Shown piece after piece: positions 18,002-26,516 of a DNA stretch of 64,000 bases. A program made the translations under genes and the position numbers. Within the stretch, counting starts at the first letter, position 1; every line of letters starts with the position of its first letter. The notes below the pieces were generated by a model that was given only the letters and a program-made list of their open reading frames with translations, made no database searches and was not told where the DNA came from. This DNA comes from Nitrospirales bacterium (lineage in GTDB: Bacteria; Nitrospirota; Nitrospiria; Nitrospirales; UBA8639), in assembly GCA_029261355.1 (NCBI GenBank), contig JAJDBM010000036.1, positions 159,527-223,526 on the forward strand, read 5' to 3'.

Positions 18002-19047
18002 TTTCTACCCGTTTCCATCAAGTTCATAAGGAAATCTTCCAACCTGTCAAGACTTCCGGCTACAATTTCTTTAATTTTATCTCTCTGATTACTAATTTCT
18101 CCCCTGAACAGCCATTCCTCACGGAGAAAGTTAACGAATTGCGGACTCGAACAAAATCGCTGAATCAAACCACGTTCAGACAAAAAACAACGATCTTCTC
18201 CGACTGCTCCAGGTTGAAGAGAAACAGTTGGCACACCCACGATCAAGCTTTGCGTAAGAATGGAAGAAAACATACCAACTATGAGTGAGTATTCGGCAAG
18301 TTCGACCTCTGGGTTTTGAATGAGGGTAATCTTTCTGCCATTTTCCTTTAGCCGCTCAGTGTATACATGAATACTTTCTGCTGGATGAACCAAGAAATGC
18401 AAACGACTGACGTCAAAACCAAGAGAATCCCAAGATTCCAAACTACATTGAACAAAGTCAAGTTCATCATACCCTAACCCCTTACCGTAAAAATGAGATA
18501 TCGGCTGTGTGACCATGAGAGCTAATCCAGAGTCTGATTTTGGATGCCTATCACGAAATTCCCTGAGGCTTTCTTCCCAATGAGGCTGGCCTATAATCTT
18601 AATCTTCTCTTCTGGTAGCCCTTCAGTTACCATGCGTTGTTTTGCTATTGCATCTAAGGTCAATATCCAATCTGGAAGATTCAACGTTTGGGTTCCGTCC
18701 GTTTCGATGGCCTGAAAACGGCGAGAGTAATTCAACCAGTTATCAATCAACTGCGCACAAGGAATCTGTCGGCGTTGTAACTCCCTTACAAACATACCTT
18801 CAAGGAAACTATCAACTGATGTTGAGAGCAAGGCACTATCAGGCATAAGCTTCTCAATCCACTCTCCTGCCGTTGCTTCATCACAGCTTTGTAACACCAC
18901 ATGGGATATTCCGCTTCGGGTCAGACAAATGGACGACTGAGCAGAAGACAAAACCTTCCAATCAAAACGTCCCTCACTCTTCCATTTCCTAAGAAGGGGA
19001 GCCAAATATTCCGCACCTGCAATCTGATCTGTCACAAACAGGATCAT
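17989..19047 (-). CDS. GT-B-like polysaccharide protein, function unknown
   Basis: 352 aa. It begins MILFVTDQIAGAEYLAPLLRKW, a Rossmann-like start with a spacing reminiscent of GT-B enzymes and sugar epimerases. Further motifs include KIIGQPHWEESL (about 150) and a C-terminal LIVGMFSSILTQSLIVGVPTVSLQPG (about 265-290), resembling the donor half of CDP-glycerol transferase or NeuC-like folds. The family signatures of NeuC/LegG (TGTRPE-type start, HGGD) are missing, so I do not call it a hydrolysing epimerase. Its stop overlaps the aminotransferase start by 13 bases, and its start overlaps the oxidoreductase stop by 4 (ATGA). Cytosolic. Confidence 0.5.
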   Translation of the reverse strand: MILFVTDQIAGAEYLAPLLRKWKSEGRFDWKVLSSAQSSICLTRSGISHVVLQSCDEATAGEWIEKLMPDSALLSTSVDSFLEGMFVRELQRRQIPCAQLIDNWLNYSRRFQAIETDGTQTLNLPDWILTLDAIAKQRMVTEGLPEEKIKIIGQPHWEESLREFRDRHPKSDSGLALMVTQPISHFYGKGLGYDELDFVQCSLESWDSLGFDVSRLHFLVHPAESIHVYTERLKENGRKITLIQNPEVELAEYSLIVGMFSSILTQSLIVGVPTVSLQPGAVGEDRCFLSERGLIQRFCSSPQFVNFLREEWLFRGEISNQRDKIKEIVAGSLDRLEDFLMNLMETGRKCVN

Positions 19048-20051
19048 AAATAGATTATCCTACCCCCATCCTCTGCAGATCTTCGAATTGAATCCAAGAC
19101 TTCAGCTACGTGGTATGCACTAGTTCCAGTGCTGATTATTGGAAATTCTCCACCCTGAAGAAAAACTGCAATTTCTTCATAAGCATGATGCAAGCCACAC
19201 ACTGGCCCTTTGGCATAACCGGAATCAGATTCATGTAGATGATAATATCCCGGAAAGCAAAGATCTAAAATGCCATCAAACTTCCTAATCCGGTACCCCC
19301 CAGCCTCTAGATGAAAGCGACAGTTTTGGAAAGAAATTTCCATATCACAAAGATCATAATCTACTCCATCACAACCATTCAGACGTCCACTAAATCCTGA
19401 TTGAAACTCAAGAGTTGTAGAGAGCGATGGGTCTTCTAGGTGAGATTCTGGTAGCTTGAGCCCATCTGCACTCACCGCAACGACTGAACCCCAAATTGAA
19501 ACCATGAGATCAATAATATGGGAGCCATAATTGTAAAGTCCCTTGCTATAGACAACCTGCATGTCTATTGGGTTACCATAGGACCGCATTTCCTTCCTGA
19601 AACTAGCCATTTTAGAATCCCAACGACGTTGATAATTCACGACAATTGGTATTCCCTGATTTTCAGCGTCGAGTAAGATCATTTTTGTTTCACTTAGATT
19701 TGAACAAAATGGTTTTTCGCAAAAAATAGCCTTTAGTTTTTTTTCAGTAAGAGTCTTGTGAAGAATAGGGAAATGGGTATTTGTTGGACTAGCCACAACG
19801 ATAAGATCCAACTCATCTGGAATCATCGCGTCATCAATCGAGGACAGAATTGGCACACTACTTGACTTGTTGATGCGAAATGTTTCTTGGCTAGCTGGAT
19901 CTGGATCTACAACAGCTAATAATTCATAGGCTGGATTTTGGGAAATAGCCCCAAAATGGTTGGAAGGAAATTGAGTCGCTTTCCCATGATCGTTTTGGCT
20001 TCCGACTCTGCCCAAACCAACGAGAACTGTGCGAAGCTTTGACTTAATCAC
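19044..20051 (-). CDS. Gfo/Idh/MocA-family sugar oxidoreductase
   Basis: 335 aa. The Rossmann motif VLVGLGRVGSQ lies at the N-terminus. VVASPTNTHFPIL (about 88-100) and AIFCEKPFCSNL (the conserved EKP, about 115-126) are the family hallmarks, followed by a substrate domain. The reaction would be NAD(P)-dependent oxidation or reduction of a nucleotide sugar or free sugar. It overlaps the PtmE-like gene by 8 bases upstream and the next gene by 4 bases, so the three are translationally coupled. In related clusters such an enzyme accompanies PtmE and LegI, which suggests a precursor-forming step; this remains inference. Confidence 0.85.
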   Translation of the reverse strand: MIKSKLRTVLVGLGRVGSQNDHGKATQFPSNHFGAISQNPAYELLAVVDPDPASQETFRINKSSSVPILSSIDDAMIPDELDLIVVASPTNTHFPILHKTLTEKKLKAIFCEKPFCSNLSETKMILLDAENQGIPIVVNYQRRWDSKMASFRKEMRSYGNPIDMQVVYSKGLYNYGSHIIDLMVSIWGSVVAVSADGLKLPESHLEDPSLSTTLEFQSGFSGRLNGCDGVDYDLCDMEISFQNCRFHLEAGGYRIRKFDGILDLCFPGYYHLHESDSGYAKGPVCGLHHAYEEIAVFLQGGEFPIISTGTSAYHVAEVLDSIRRSAEDGGRIIYL

Positions 20052-21102
20052 GCCTTCTGTAGACTACGTCAGTATTTGCTGTTTCATAATCATTTAAATT
20101 TCCAATATCTTTCCAATACTCGTGTATTAAATATGTCGCTGGAGTTTCACCCGCAGCAACCAAGCTTTGAAATACCTCAGGCATATCCATATAAGAATTT
20201 TTGGCAATTAAGTCCAAACAGGCGGGTTCAAGTACATAAATTCCAGCGTTAATGAAATACTCCTGAATCGGCTTTTCAACGAGTCTCCCTAAATGATGAC
20301 CCTGCAGTTCCACCACCCCAAACGGAATCTGCACTTGGTACTTTCGAACTGCCATCGTAGCCTTACTCTTCATCTCATCATGGTAATTCAACAGATTATG
20401 AAAATTAATGTCAGTGACAACATCAGCATTCATTACTACAAAAGGTCCATTGGGACGCTCAGGTAAAAGACTCAAGGCCCCAGCTGTTCCTAAACGCTTC
20501 TCCTCTCTTATGTACTTGATACTAACGCCCCAGCGATTTCCATCTTGAAAATAATTCTCAAGAATGTGCGATTTGTAGTTTACAGCAAGATAAAACTGTT
20601 CAAAGCCCTCGTGGATAAACGACATCATGATGCTCTCAAGCATCGGAGCTTTGCCAACTGGAAGCATCGGCTTGGGAGTATCTCTGGTCAAATGCCCTAA
20701 TCGTGCTCCAAGGCCACCTGCCATAAGAATCACAGGGGTATCACCGCGACTTACGGCATTTACTCCTGAAAGGACGACATCAACCAAATAGCCCTCCTCA
20801 TCGACAATGGGGAGATGCCTGCGTTGAAGGTGACGAAGTTGATTCATTGACTCTTCGTACGATTGCCCAGCTATCCCTTTTGTAAATTTGGCATTCATTA
20901 CTGTCGATAATAGGGTATTAAATTTATCCCCTCGAAGTAGTGCCCTGCGAATATCCCCGTCAGTTAACATTCCAAGCATTTTCCCCTGCAAATCAACAAC
21001 AAAAAGCACACCCATACCTACGTCATCCAATTGTTTCATTGCCTTTAGAAGTTCACAGTTGCCTTGAATGGTCAGACGAGATAGCAATTGAGAATTGGTC
21101 AT
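20044..21102 (-). CDS. ptmE: CBS-domain nucleotidyltransferase, PtmE-like (sugar-phosphate guanylyltransferase)
   Basis: 352 aa from ATG 21102, preceded by GGGAG with 7-base spacing; an upstream TTG at 21120 is less likely. The N-terminal CBS pair (about 1-118, TDGDIRR at 47-53) is fused to a nucleotidyltransferase domain beginning ILMAGGLGARLG, followed by DTPKPMLPVGKAPML and VMNADVVTD, the metal-binding Asp of the family. This architecture is that of Campylobacter PtmE, which makes GDP-glucosamine for legionaminate synthesis. The gene lies next to a LegI-type synthase, which agrees. Whether GDP or another nucleotide is used here cannot be read from sequence. Confidence 0.75.
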   Translation of the reverse strand: MTNSQLLSRLTIQGNCELLKAMKQLDDVGMGVLFVVDLQGKMLGMLTDGDIRRALLRGDKFNTLLSTVMNAKFTKGIAGQSYEESMNQLRHLQRRHLPIVDEEGYLVDVVLSGVNAVSRGDTPVILMAGGLGARLGHLTRDTPKPMLPVGKAPMLESIMMSFIHEGFEQFYLAVNYKSHILENYFQDGNRWGVSIKYIREEKRLGTAGALSLLPERPNGPFVVMNADVVTDINFHNLLNYHDEMKSKATMAVRKYQVQIPFGVVELQGHHLGRLVEKPIQEYFINAGIYVLEPACLDLIAKNSYMDMPEVFQSLVAAGETPATYLIHEYWKDIGNLNDYETANTDVVYRRRD

Positions 21103-21159
21103 GAAGACACTCCCAGCCAAAGGGAAACACTTGTAATCATCGTCAAAGATAATTGGTCA

Positions 21160-22215
21160 TTAAATATCTTCGAGTTTCAGTAACTCATCGGCAGCAATCG
21201 TCCTTCTCGCCATCCGCCCTATAAACAAATCACGATAACGTGGCTCGACACCCGTTCCCGGCCGTTTGCAATCTAAATCATCAGTAGTGATGAGGGAACC
21301 TTTATTAATGGTACGGGCAGCAACGAGGCTCCTTCGAAATGATGATACTTTCTTCTTTTCTGCTGCTGAAACTATTCGACGCGTAGACCCAAGCGCCTGA
21401 ATAATTCGCCGTGAACTTTGAACGATAAAGGCCATTTCTTCTTTAGTCGCCGAAACTTTATGATCCCAACCAGACAGGTTCTTATCAACAGTGAAATGTT
21501 TTTCAATTGCACAAGCACCACAAGCAATGGCAGCAAGTGTTATTGGTGTTCCAACTGTGTGGTCAGAAAACCCTACAGGATATTCAGGGTAACAGCTTCT
21601 TAGCATTTCCAAATTTTTCAAATTGACTTCATGATCATTAGGCGGGTACACCGACACGCAATGCAAAAGAATGATTTCTTTGTTTCCGGTTGCCTCAATC
21701 GTCTCAATAGCATTATCAATTTCCGCCAAGGAACCCATTCCAGTCGAAAGCAAAACAGGTAGAAATTTGCCTCCAATATATTTCAGAAAACCTAAATTAT
21801 TGAGATCCATTGAGGCAACTTTAATGAAATTTGAGTTGAGCGGACCACAGAGAAAGTCCACTTCTTGACAAGAAAAAGGTGTGCTAGAAAAACCGATGCC
21901 TACTTGATCACAATACCTTTTCATTTCTAAGAGTTCTGACTCGGTCACACTGTACTCTTCAACGATCTCTTCAAGTGTGTAGTCCTGCCGGTTCCTGTAA
22001 TCATCATCAAGGAAATAATTATCCTGATACACTTTTTTTGAAAAAATAGTATCCTTTGTCCATGACTGAAACTTTACAGCATCACACCCTGCATCTTTTG
22101 CTTGATCAATCAACTTGCGGGCCAATTCCATATCACCATTATGATTTGAGCCAAGCTCTGCAATGATATATGGCTCTTTAAAGTTGCCAATCTTCTTCTT
22201 ACCGATTTCCATCAT
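21160..22215 (-). CDS. legI: N,N'-diacetyllegionaminate synthase-like (NeuB/LegI family)
   Basis: 351 aa, full length for the family. PYIIAELGSNHNGDMELA (about 14-31) and VKFQSWTKD give the NeuB start; LLSTGMGS, LLHCVSVYP and FSDHTVG follow; AIEKHFTVDKNLSGWDHKVS (about 237-256) carries the catalytic His and Asp region; and a SAF domain closes the protein (about 290-351). It condenses PEP with a di-N-acylated 6-carbon sugar to a nonulosonic acid in the cytosol. The neighbouring PtmE-like and Leg-type genes point to legionaminate. It lacks the CBS and C-terminal barrel of its paralogue at 5717. Confidence 0.85.
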   Translation of the reverse strand: MMEIGKKKIGNFKEPYIIAELGSNHNGDMELARKLIDQAKDAGCDAVKFQSWTKDTIFSKKVYQDNYFLDDDYRNRQDYTLEEIVEEYSVTESELLEMKRYCDQVGIGFSSTPFSCQEVDFLCGPLNSNFIKVASMDLNNLGFLKYIGGKFLPVLLSTGMGSLAEIDNAIETIEATGNKEIILLHCVSVYPPNDHEVNLKNLEMLRSCYPEYPVGFSDHTVGTPITLAAIACGACAIEKHFTVDKNLSGWDHKVSATKEEMAFIVQSSRRIIQALGSTRRIVSAAEKKKVSSFRRSLVAARTINKGSLITTDDLDCKRPGTGVEPRYRDLFIGRMARRTIAADELLKLEDI

Positions 22216-22246
22216 TTTCTTTCGGACTTTTTTCTAGAGGAGAAAT

Positions 22247-23125
22247 TCAGTGATAATCCACAACCCCAATCTCTTCTGGCAAACGTGCGATTTCCCACCA
22301 TAGTGGATTTGGGGGTACGTTAAGACGCGTCTTCTCCAAATAAGAATCTCTAAAAGATGTCGACTGTAGTAACATTAACTCAATATCCAGAAACCGTGCG
22401 GCCATTTCCTCATACCATTTACCTAAATCAGACAATGCCAAATAGTGTTTTTTCTTTACCGCCACGGTAAAGATAATTTGCTCGTCATTTAGCTTGTGTG
22501 GTGACGCAATATTAGCTGGATGCTGACGATAATAGGTTGCTGTTTGCCCATTGAATACTGCTTGAATTTTCTGTGCCATCAGCAACCGAGTAAAGAAAGC
22601 CCAGTCAAAGGCGGTCACATCATCAGAAATTCTTTCAATAATCTCTACTAATCCCTGAGTTCGAACTGCTGTATTGGACAAACCAAGAACATTGTAGAAT
22701 CGGATATCTTTTTCTGAGATTTTCTGACCATTGGAAAATCTACTTCCAAACATAGATTCCTCAGAATTCATTCCGTTTCCATACAAAATCAAATCATGAA
22801 AAACCACTTCGGCATTAACCTCGAGGCTTTTTGTTAGCTGACAAATACGATTAGACTGAAATGTGTCATCTGCATCAGCAAAAACCAGACCTTCATAGCC
22901 TAACTCTAATGCCCAAGCGATGGATTGCTTTCTAATTCCAGCCGGAGTGCCAGAAAAATCACAAACCTTTGAACCGAGGGGAGCATCATACTTGAATTCA
23001 GGGAGTCCATCATTCCCTATCAACAAATCAAATTGTACATCACTTTGTGTATTTAGCGATTCAAAAAATTCTGGAAGATACCGCAAAACTGAAGGGTAGA
23101 TACAAGTTAAAACACCAATCTTCAT
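22247..23125 (-). CDS. Family 2-like glycosyltransferase
   Basis: 292 aa from ATG 23125; the upstream TTG at 23152 would add nine residues before the typical GT2 start KIGVLTCIYPSVLRYL. LLIGNDGLPE (about 38-47) and GLVFADADDTFQSNRI (the DxD-type motif, about 85-100) are GT-A features. The C-terminal part (YYRQHPANIASP) resembles GT2 enzymes of O-antigen clusters. There is no membrane segment. It sits between the legI-like gene and the acetyltransferase gene, so it may transfer a nonulosonate or a neighbouring sugar, though nonulosonate transferases are usually of other families. Confidence 0.65.
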   Translation of the reverse strand: MKIGVLTCIYPSVLRYLPEFFESLNTQSDVQFDLLIGNDGLPEFKYDAPLGSKVCDFSGTPAGIRKQSIAWALELGYEGLVFADADDTFQSNRICQLTKSLEVNAEVVFHDLILYGNGMNSEESMFGSRFSNGQKISEKDIRFYNVLGLSNTAVRTQGLVEIIERISDDVTAFDWAFFTRLLMAQKIQAVFNGQTATYYRQHPANIASPHKLNDEQIIFTVAVKKKHYLALSDLGKWYEEMAARFLDIELMLLQSTSFRDSYLEKTRLNVPPNPLWWEIARLPEEIGVVDYH

Positions 23126-23317
23126 AATTCTTTTTTCCCATATCGCGGACAACGGACATTACATCAAACCCAAGAATTCAAATTAAGAAGATAACCGAAC
23201 CATCCAGATACGAAAACAGCAACTCACCTCGAACTTTTCAGAAAACTTTCCCACTCTCACCAAAGGGGCATCATTTTCAAAGTAATTCCCTGGTCAAGTC
23301 AGATTGGATCAATATTT

Positions 23318-23950
23318 TCAAGATGACATTTTCTTCAATGGCAAAGAAGTGCCTGGCTTGCAATCTACTAGAACCCGTTCTCCTAAACCAATTAAACAAC
23401 GTTCTCCAATATTAATTGATTGACGGACGCTACTTCCGCTACCTATGAACGTTCCATCACCTACGTGCACACCACTATTGATCGAAGACCCTGTGGAAAT
23501 GTGACAATGATCGCCTATTACCACATCATGCTCAATCAGTGACTGACTGTTTATAATGCCATTACAGCCTACTCTCGCTCCCGCATTGACAACTGCTCCA
23601 TGCATGACAATAGATCCATTTCCAAGCAAAGCATGGGTCGACACATAAGCACGTGGCGAAATAATAACGGGCAACGTACAGCCAACCTGTGTTGCCAGGT
23701 TAAAAAGATGTATCCGCAAGTCCGGAGTTTTTATTTGACCTACGGCAACCAAAGCATGAGCACTATCCTCTAACAAGGCCGGCATGTCCGCATCCGATCC
23801 CAAAACGGGGTATCCAAGAACTTTGCAACCCACTTCTTGAGGCAACCCAATCAATCCAAAAACCTTAAAACACCCCTCCTGTTCGATTACGTCAATGCAA
23901 GCACGGGCATGCCCACCAGCACCAACCAGGAGTATAGACGGTATGCTCAA
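23318..23950 (-). CDS. legH: Left-handed beta-helix sugar acetyltransferase (PglD/NeuD-like, LegH role likely)
   Basis: 210 aa. The N-terminus ILLVGAGGHARACIDVIEQ is the Rossmann-like start of PglD/NeuD enzymes. From about residue 90 hexapeptide repeats build a left-handed beta-helix (GNGSIVMHGAVVNAG, GDHCHISTGSSI, GDGTFIGSGSSV). SLIEHDVVIGDHCHI supplies the catalytic His. It would acetylate the 4-amino group of the UDP-sugar made by the LegC-like aminotransferase, whose gene it overlaps by 4 bases (ATGA). In legionaminate synthesis this is the LegH step. The symbol rests on context; a NeuD-like O-acetyltransferase is the alternative. Confidence 0.75.
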   Translation of the reverse strand: MSIPSILLVGAGGHARACIDVIEQEGCFKVFGLIGLPQEVGCKVLGYPVLGSDADMPALLEDSAHALVAVGQIKTPDLRIHLFNLATQVGCTLPVIISPRAYVSTHALLGNGSIVMHGAVVNAGARVGCNGIINSQSLIEHDVVIGDHCHISTGSSINSGVHVGDGTFIGSGSSVRQSINIGERCLIGLGERVLVDCKPGTSLPLKKMSS

Positions 23951-25128
23951 CTTGCTCCCACCATAGTAAGATGAGCACTGCTGGGTAAATTGATCAGCCG
24001 TCTTACTAGTGACTCAGCCACCGACAATTCCATTCTAGGATATTTCCGATATGGTACTAACCGATGCATCAATGTCCAGGTTGGTCGAGTCACCAACCCC
24101 ATATCGTTGGTGCTGTCCAGAATAGTGTCGCGCTGACTGGCAACGGATTCATCCAATAGCAACGTCTGCAACCAATAGTTGCTGCGACAGCCTTCGGGTT
24201 CAACCACGATACGCAGCTTCTTCACTTCTGCAAACTCGGTCTGGTACCGCTGGAAGAGACGACGCTTGGCTTCCAGAAAGCTAGGAAGTTGCTCAAGTTG
24301 GGCACACCCGATGGCCGCATTGATATTTGGCATCCGATAGTTATAACCGATTTCATCGTGTGAATATTCCCAGCGATGTCGCATTTTGGCAGTAGTGGTC
24401 AAGTGCTTGGCACGGCGGGAAAGTTCCGGATCATTAGTGAGAATGGCCCCTCCCCCGCCAGTGGTGATCGTTTTATTGCCGTTGAAGCTCAGTGCAGCCG
24501 TCACGCCAAAAGTTCCGGTATGTCGTCCAGACACAGTGCTCCCCAAAGATTCAGCCGCATCTTCCACTACCGCTATGTGAAAATCTTGAGCAACCGACAA
24601 TAATCGGTCAATATCTACGGGGTGTCCAAAAGTGTGCACGGGAACCACAGCTCGAATCACCCTTCCAGTATTGCGATTTACACATTGACCATTACGAATT
24701 TCACTTTCATCCAACAAATAGTCATGCAACGCTTGAGGGTCAATTCCAAGCGTGCGCTCCTCACAATCAACAAAATGCGGTATTGCACCACAATAAGTTA
24801 CTGCATTGGCAGTAGCTACAAATGTGAGTGATGGAACTAGTACTTCATCGTCTAGTCCTACTCCAGCTAGTTTGAGAGCAATATGTAAGGCAGCAGTACC
24901 GTTTATTACTGCTACGGCGTGCTTTGCCCCAGTATATGCGGCAAGCTCTACTTCAAAATGCTCAACAAACTTTCCGACCGAAGAGACATAAGTCGTGTCA
25001 AGACATTCTTTGAGATATAATAATTCATTTCCAGCAAAACGTGGTTCGTGGAGGACTACGGGATTTTTCCCAACCACCACTTGAATGGCCTCAACAATTT
25101 GACTAGCTAAAGTTGTCTCAGCTCTCAC
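23947..25128 (-). CDS. legC: LegC-like PLP aminotransferase for nonulosonate precursor
   Basis: 393 aa. LHEPRFAGNELLYLKECLDTTYVSS at the start (abbreviated) is characteristic of the LegC branch of DegT aminotransferases. INGTAALHIALKL, EVLVPSLTFVATANAV, VEDAAESLGS and SFNGNKTITTGGGG follow, with the Schiff-base Lys at about residue 219. The reaction is glutamate-dependent amination of UDP-4-keto-6-deoxy-GlcNAc at C4. It lies between the LegB-like dehydratase, whose product it would use (gap of 5 bases), and the acetyltransferase. The three consecutive steps in gene order make the assignment good. Cytosolic. Confidence 0.85.
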   Translation of the reverse strand: MRAETTLASQIVEAIQVVVGKNPVVLHEPRFAGNELLYLKECLDTTYVSSVGKFVEHFEVELAAYTGAKHAVAVINGTAALHIALKLAGVGLDDEVLVPSLTFVATANAVTYCGAIPHFVDCEERTLGIDPQALHDYLLDESEIRNGQCVNRNTGRVIRAVVPVHTFGHPVDIDRLLSVAQDFHIAVVEDAAESLGSTVSGRHTGTFGVTAALSFNGNKTITTGGGGAILTNDPELSRRAKHLTTTAKMRHRWEYSHDEIGYNYRMPNINAAIGCAQLEQLPSFLEAKRRLFQRYQTEFAEVKKLRIVVEPEGCRSNYWLQTLLLDESVASQRDTILDSTNDMGLVTRPTWTLMHRLVPYRKYPRMELSVAESLVRRLINLPSSAHLTMVGAS

Positions 25129-25133
25129 AATAG

Positions 25134-26138
25134 TTACAGGTTATAGATTTCAGGTTTATACGAATTTAAGTGCTCTGAGTTTGTAAACCAACTGACAGTT
25201 TCAGCAAGACCACGTCGGAAACCCTCCAAAGAACCATATTGAGGCACCCAACTAAGTAATTCTCGGGCCTTGGTGTTGGATGCCCACAATCGTTCTACTT
25301 CGCTCTTTGCTGGCCGAAGACGCTGTTCGTCTATAAGTATCTCGATTTCTTCCTCCATTATCTCGGCGATTAGACGAGCAGTATCGCCAATTGAAATTTC
25401 AAAATTGCTGCCGATGTTGATGAATTGTCCAACCCCTCGATCAGACTCTAGCGCAGATGTATATCCTGCTACTGTGTCGGCTACATAATTGAAATCCCTT
25501 GTGGGAGACACGGCTCCAAGCTTAATCGCTTTATTACCTTTGGCGATCTGAGTGATGATAGTGGGAATCACTGCTCGAGCTGACTGACGAGGACCGTAAG
25601 TGTTAAACGGACGTAGAATAGAAACAGGGGTTCCAAAAGAAGTATAAAAAGACATTGCTATTTGATCAGCTCCAATTTTGCTCGCTGAATAAGGCGACTG
25701 CCCCTGCAAAGGATGATCTTCGGTGATTGGAACAAACCGTGCCGTACCATAGACCTCACTGGTGGAGGTGTGCAAAACCTTGCCAACATCTAAATCTCGA
25801 GCAGCCTGAACAATATTCAAGGTACCTTTGATGTTGGTATCAACATAGGTATCAGGGGAATGATAGGAGTAAGGGATGGCAATCAAAGCTGCCAGATGAA
25901 GAACGGCATCGCAACCTCGCATTGCTTCACGAACCCCGTAGGCATCCCGAATATCCCCCGGAAACACTTCGAATTTCCCCCGAAGATCTTCTTCGCAATG
26001 GTCAAGCCATCCCCATGAATTAAAGGAGTTATAGAACACAAATGCACGCACTTTATGCCCGGCTCGAACTAGAACTTCAGTAAGATGAGAACCAATGAAG
26101 CCATCAGCTCCGGTAACCAAAATTTTTTTATAACTCAT
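25134..26138 (-). CDS. legB: LegB-like NAD-dependent UDP-GlcNAc 4,6-dehydratase
   Basis: 334 aa SDR of the extended type. ILVTGADGFIGSHLTEVLVRAG is the NAD-binding loop. VLHLAALIAIPYSYHSP and TSTSEVYGTA follow, and YSASKIGADQ gives the catalytic YxxxK. LRPFNTYGPRQS and RDFNYVADTV close the family pattern. The N-terminal FVFYNSFNSWGWLDH segment matches LegB-type enzymes from Legionella and Campylobacter clusters. It removes water from UDP-GlcNAc to give the 4-keto-6-deoxy sugar used by LegC, the next gene. A 378-base gap precedes it, so this may be the start of a subunit of the operon. Cytosolic. Confidence 0.85.
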   Translation of the reverse strand: MSYKKILVTGADGFIGSHLTEVLVRAGHKVRAFVFYNSFNSWGWLDHCEEDLRGKFEVFPGDIRDAYGVREAMRGCDAVLHLAALIAIPYSYHSPDTYVDTNIKGTLNIVQAARDLDVGKVLHTSTSEVYGTARFVPITEDHPLQGQSPYSASKIGADQIAMSFYTSFGTPVSILRPFNTYGPRQSARAVIPTIITQIAKGNKAIKLGAVSPTRDFNYVADTVAGYTSALESDRGVGQFINIGSNFEISIGDTARLIAEIMEEEIEILIDEQRLRPAKSEVERLWASNTKARELLSWVPQYGSLEGFRRGLAETVSWFTNSEHLNSYKPEIYNL

Positions 26139-26516
26139 TAAATTAAGTACATGATTTTGATGGTGCGTTCTGAAATACTCTTTTCAAACTTCTCGTCTAG
26201 GAAATTTTGGCTGCACCGATCTTGTCAATGTTCAGCCCAGTTCGGTCATTTCTCGATAATCAAGAAGATCTAGCAGATCATTAGGGGAAAGGAATTAGTC
26301 TGTAATGACAGCGTAAATTAGGAGAGGTCTACATAAATTAGGACTTGGAGAATATAAACTTTTAATAGGAGACACCATTTTCACTCTCAATAAAATTAAC
26401 TACAAAATAAATTATCGCTTTAACCAACCCCTGTATCTTGCCTTGCCATCAGCTAAAGGGAAATTAGGATCTCAACTGCATCCTAAGTTACCGCCCCGAA
26501 CAATAGCCTTTGCACA
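26139..26516. other. Noncoding gap upstream of the legB-like gene with a 10-base direct repeat
   Basis: 378 bases without a gene. Two copies of TAAATTAGGA lie at 26314-26323 and 26334-26343, 20 bases apart, i.e. about two helical turns on the same face, 176-205 bases upstream of the legB-like start. No strong promoter is visible in either direction. The repeat could be an operator; chance is not excluded in such AT-rich DNA. Confidence 0.35.

Noticed and set aside
17989..19047. Candidate for the missing LegG/NeuC hydrolysing epimerase
   Set aside because: It has a Rossmann-like start and GT-B-like end, but lacks the TGTRPE-type start and HGGD-like motifs of that family; kept only as a GT-B-like unknown.
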